Assembly: GCA_028714595.1 (NCBI GenBank)
Contig: JAQTMD010000064.1
Coordinates: forward strand, 1-8,238
DNA length: 8,238 bases
Reading direction: 5' to 3'
DNA from: Candidatus Omnitrophota bacterium
Lineage (GTDB): Bacteria > Omnitrophota > Gorgyraeia > Gygaellales > Profunditerraquicolaceae
The position numbers and the translations under genes were made by a program. Every line of letters begins with the position of its first letter. The first letter of the stretch is position 1. Below are positions 7,820 to 8,238 of this stretch, piece by piece. The notes under the pieces are model-generated. The model ran no database searches, had not been told where the DNA came from, and was given only the letters and a program-made list of their open reading frames with translations.

Positions 7820-8238
7820 ATGAAACAACGGATTAAGATAAACGCCATTGCCATCGCAGTCTCGCTTTTTATCGTCTCGCTCTTTCCGCGTTTTATCATC
7901 CGTCAGTCGAACGGCACCGCAGATGAGATCATGAAGATGGTGGGCTTAAGCCTGATCCTGCTTGGCCAGCTGGTGAGGGTCAGCGCGCGGGGGTATAAGG
8001 CAGCGCATTCCCGCAACGGTAGCCACCTCATCGAAGACGGCCCGTACGGCATGGTCCGCCATCCCATGTATGCGGGGATAATCCTTATCGGGATGGGAGT
8101 GGTGCTGTCCGTTTGTAACGTATGGGTCTTTCTCCTGTTTGTCTGTATGTTCCTGCTGCGGTATCTCTTTCTTTTCCAAAAGGAAGAACAGGGGCTTATC
8201 CGGGTCTTCGGCGACCAATACCGTGCCTACCAGAAGCG
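7820..8238 (+). CDS. Isoprenylcysteine carboxyl methyltransferase (ICMT/PEMT-like) family membrane protein, 3'-truncated by the window edge
   Basis: The ATG follows the mutM TAG with zero spacing and the frame stays open to the window end, giving 139 visible residues. This is an integral-membrane methyltransferase family that uses SAM. Likely membrane segments are near 7-24, 38-55 and 84-120. The signature IEDGPYGMVRHPMYAG (71-86) is the conserved core (GPY..VRHPMY), followed by EEQGLIRVFGDQYRAY (122-137), matching the family's EE...FG..Y..Y ending. The position of that motif implies only a few residues are missing at the C-terminus. Bacterial members rarely have known substrates; lipid, isoprenoid or small-molecule methylation are options. 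It is probably the last visible gene of the car-yjbQ-mutM transcript. Confidence 0.88.
   Translation, partial: MKQRIKINAIAIAVSLFIVSLFPRFIIRQSNGTADEIMKMVGLSLILLGQLVRVSARGYKAAHSRNGSHLIEDGPYGMVRHPMYAGIILIGMGVVLSVCNVWVFLLFVCMFLLRYLFLFQKEEQGLIRVFGDQYRAYQK

Noticed and set aside
7946..8218. Minus-strand 90-residue open frame at the right end
   Set aside because: It lies opposite the ICMT-like gene, whose signature motifs are clear on the plus strand; it has no recognisable domain.

Overview
The window is a dense stretch of bacterial chromosome with every gene on the + strand and no gene-free gap longer than about 150 bases. The intact genes are housekeeping or DNA-repair genes. I see no transposase, phage gene, toxin-antitoxin pair or CRISPR array. 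The organism looks bacterial: the EndoQ homologue ends in a bacterial sliding-clamp motif (QLSLF), Shine-Dalgarno sites (AAGGAG, AAGGGG) precede several starts, and MutM, CarA and CarB have the bacterial architecture. The mix of an EndoQ nuclease, a TIGR00725-type protein, YjbQ and MutM would suit an uncultivated Gram-negative lineage such as Omnitrophota, but that assignment is a guess and rests on no search.

Layout. (1) 1-1455: the 3' part of an EndoQ-type deaminated-DNA endonuclease, a flavodoxin-like gene whose ATG directly follows the EndoQ stop, and a tRNA-Arg(CCG) beginning 4 nt after the flavodoxin stop. (2) 1456-2214: a roughly 100-nt palindromic element with perfect 18-bp arms just after the tRNA; a LOG/TIGR00725-like gene whose composition looks less GC-rich than carB; an intrinsic-terminator-like hairpin; and a structured leader before carA. 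(3) 2215-8238: a compact cluster carA-carB-yjbQ-mutM-ICMT-like methyltransferase, with intergenic distances of -1, 39, 5 and 0 nt. The last gene runs off the window end and is open to the final base.

Main discovery. CarA, the glutamine-amidotransferase subunit of carbamoyl-phosphate synthetase, is full length and in frame but has lost its glutaminase machinery. The nucleophilic Cys is Ser252 (context GVSCGFQ instead of GICLGHQ), the catalytic His is Ser338 and the catalytic Glu is Val340 (QYSPV instead of QFHPE). The GPG loop and a glutamine-binding Gly are also changed. CarB, in contrast, keeps both ATP-grasp active sites and its C-terminal regulatory domain. The simplest reading is a bacterial carbamoyl-phosphate synthetase that uses free ammonia, or ammonia delivered by a partner, with CarA kept as a structural or regulatory subunit. 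This would parallel vertebrate CPS I, where the Cys is also Ser.

How the genes relate. carAB makes carbamoyl phosphate for pyrimidine and arginine synthesis. YjbQ, MutM (oxidised-base repair) and the membrane methyltransferase have no obvious pathway link to it and probably share only a transcript. EndoQ and MutM are both base-damage repair enzymes but lie at opposite ends of the window in separate blocks.
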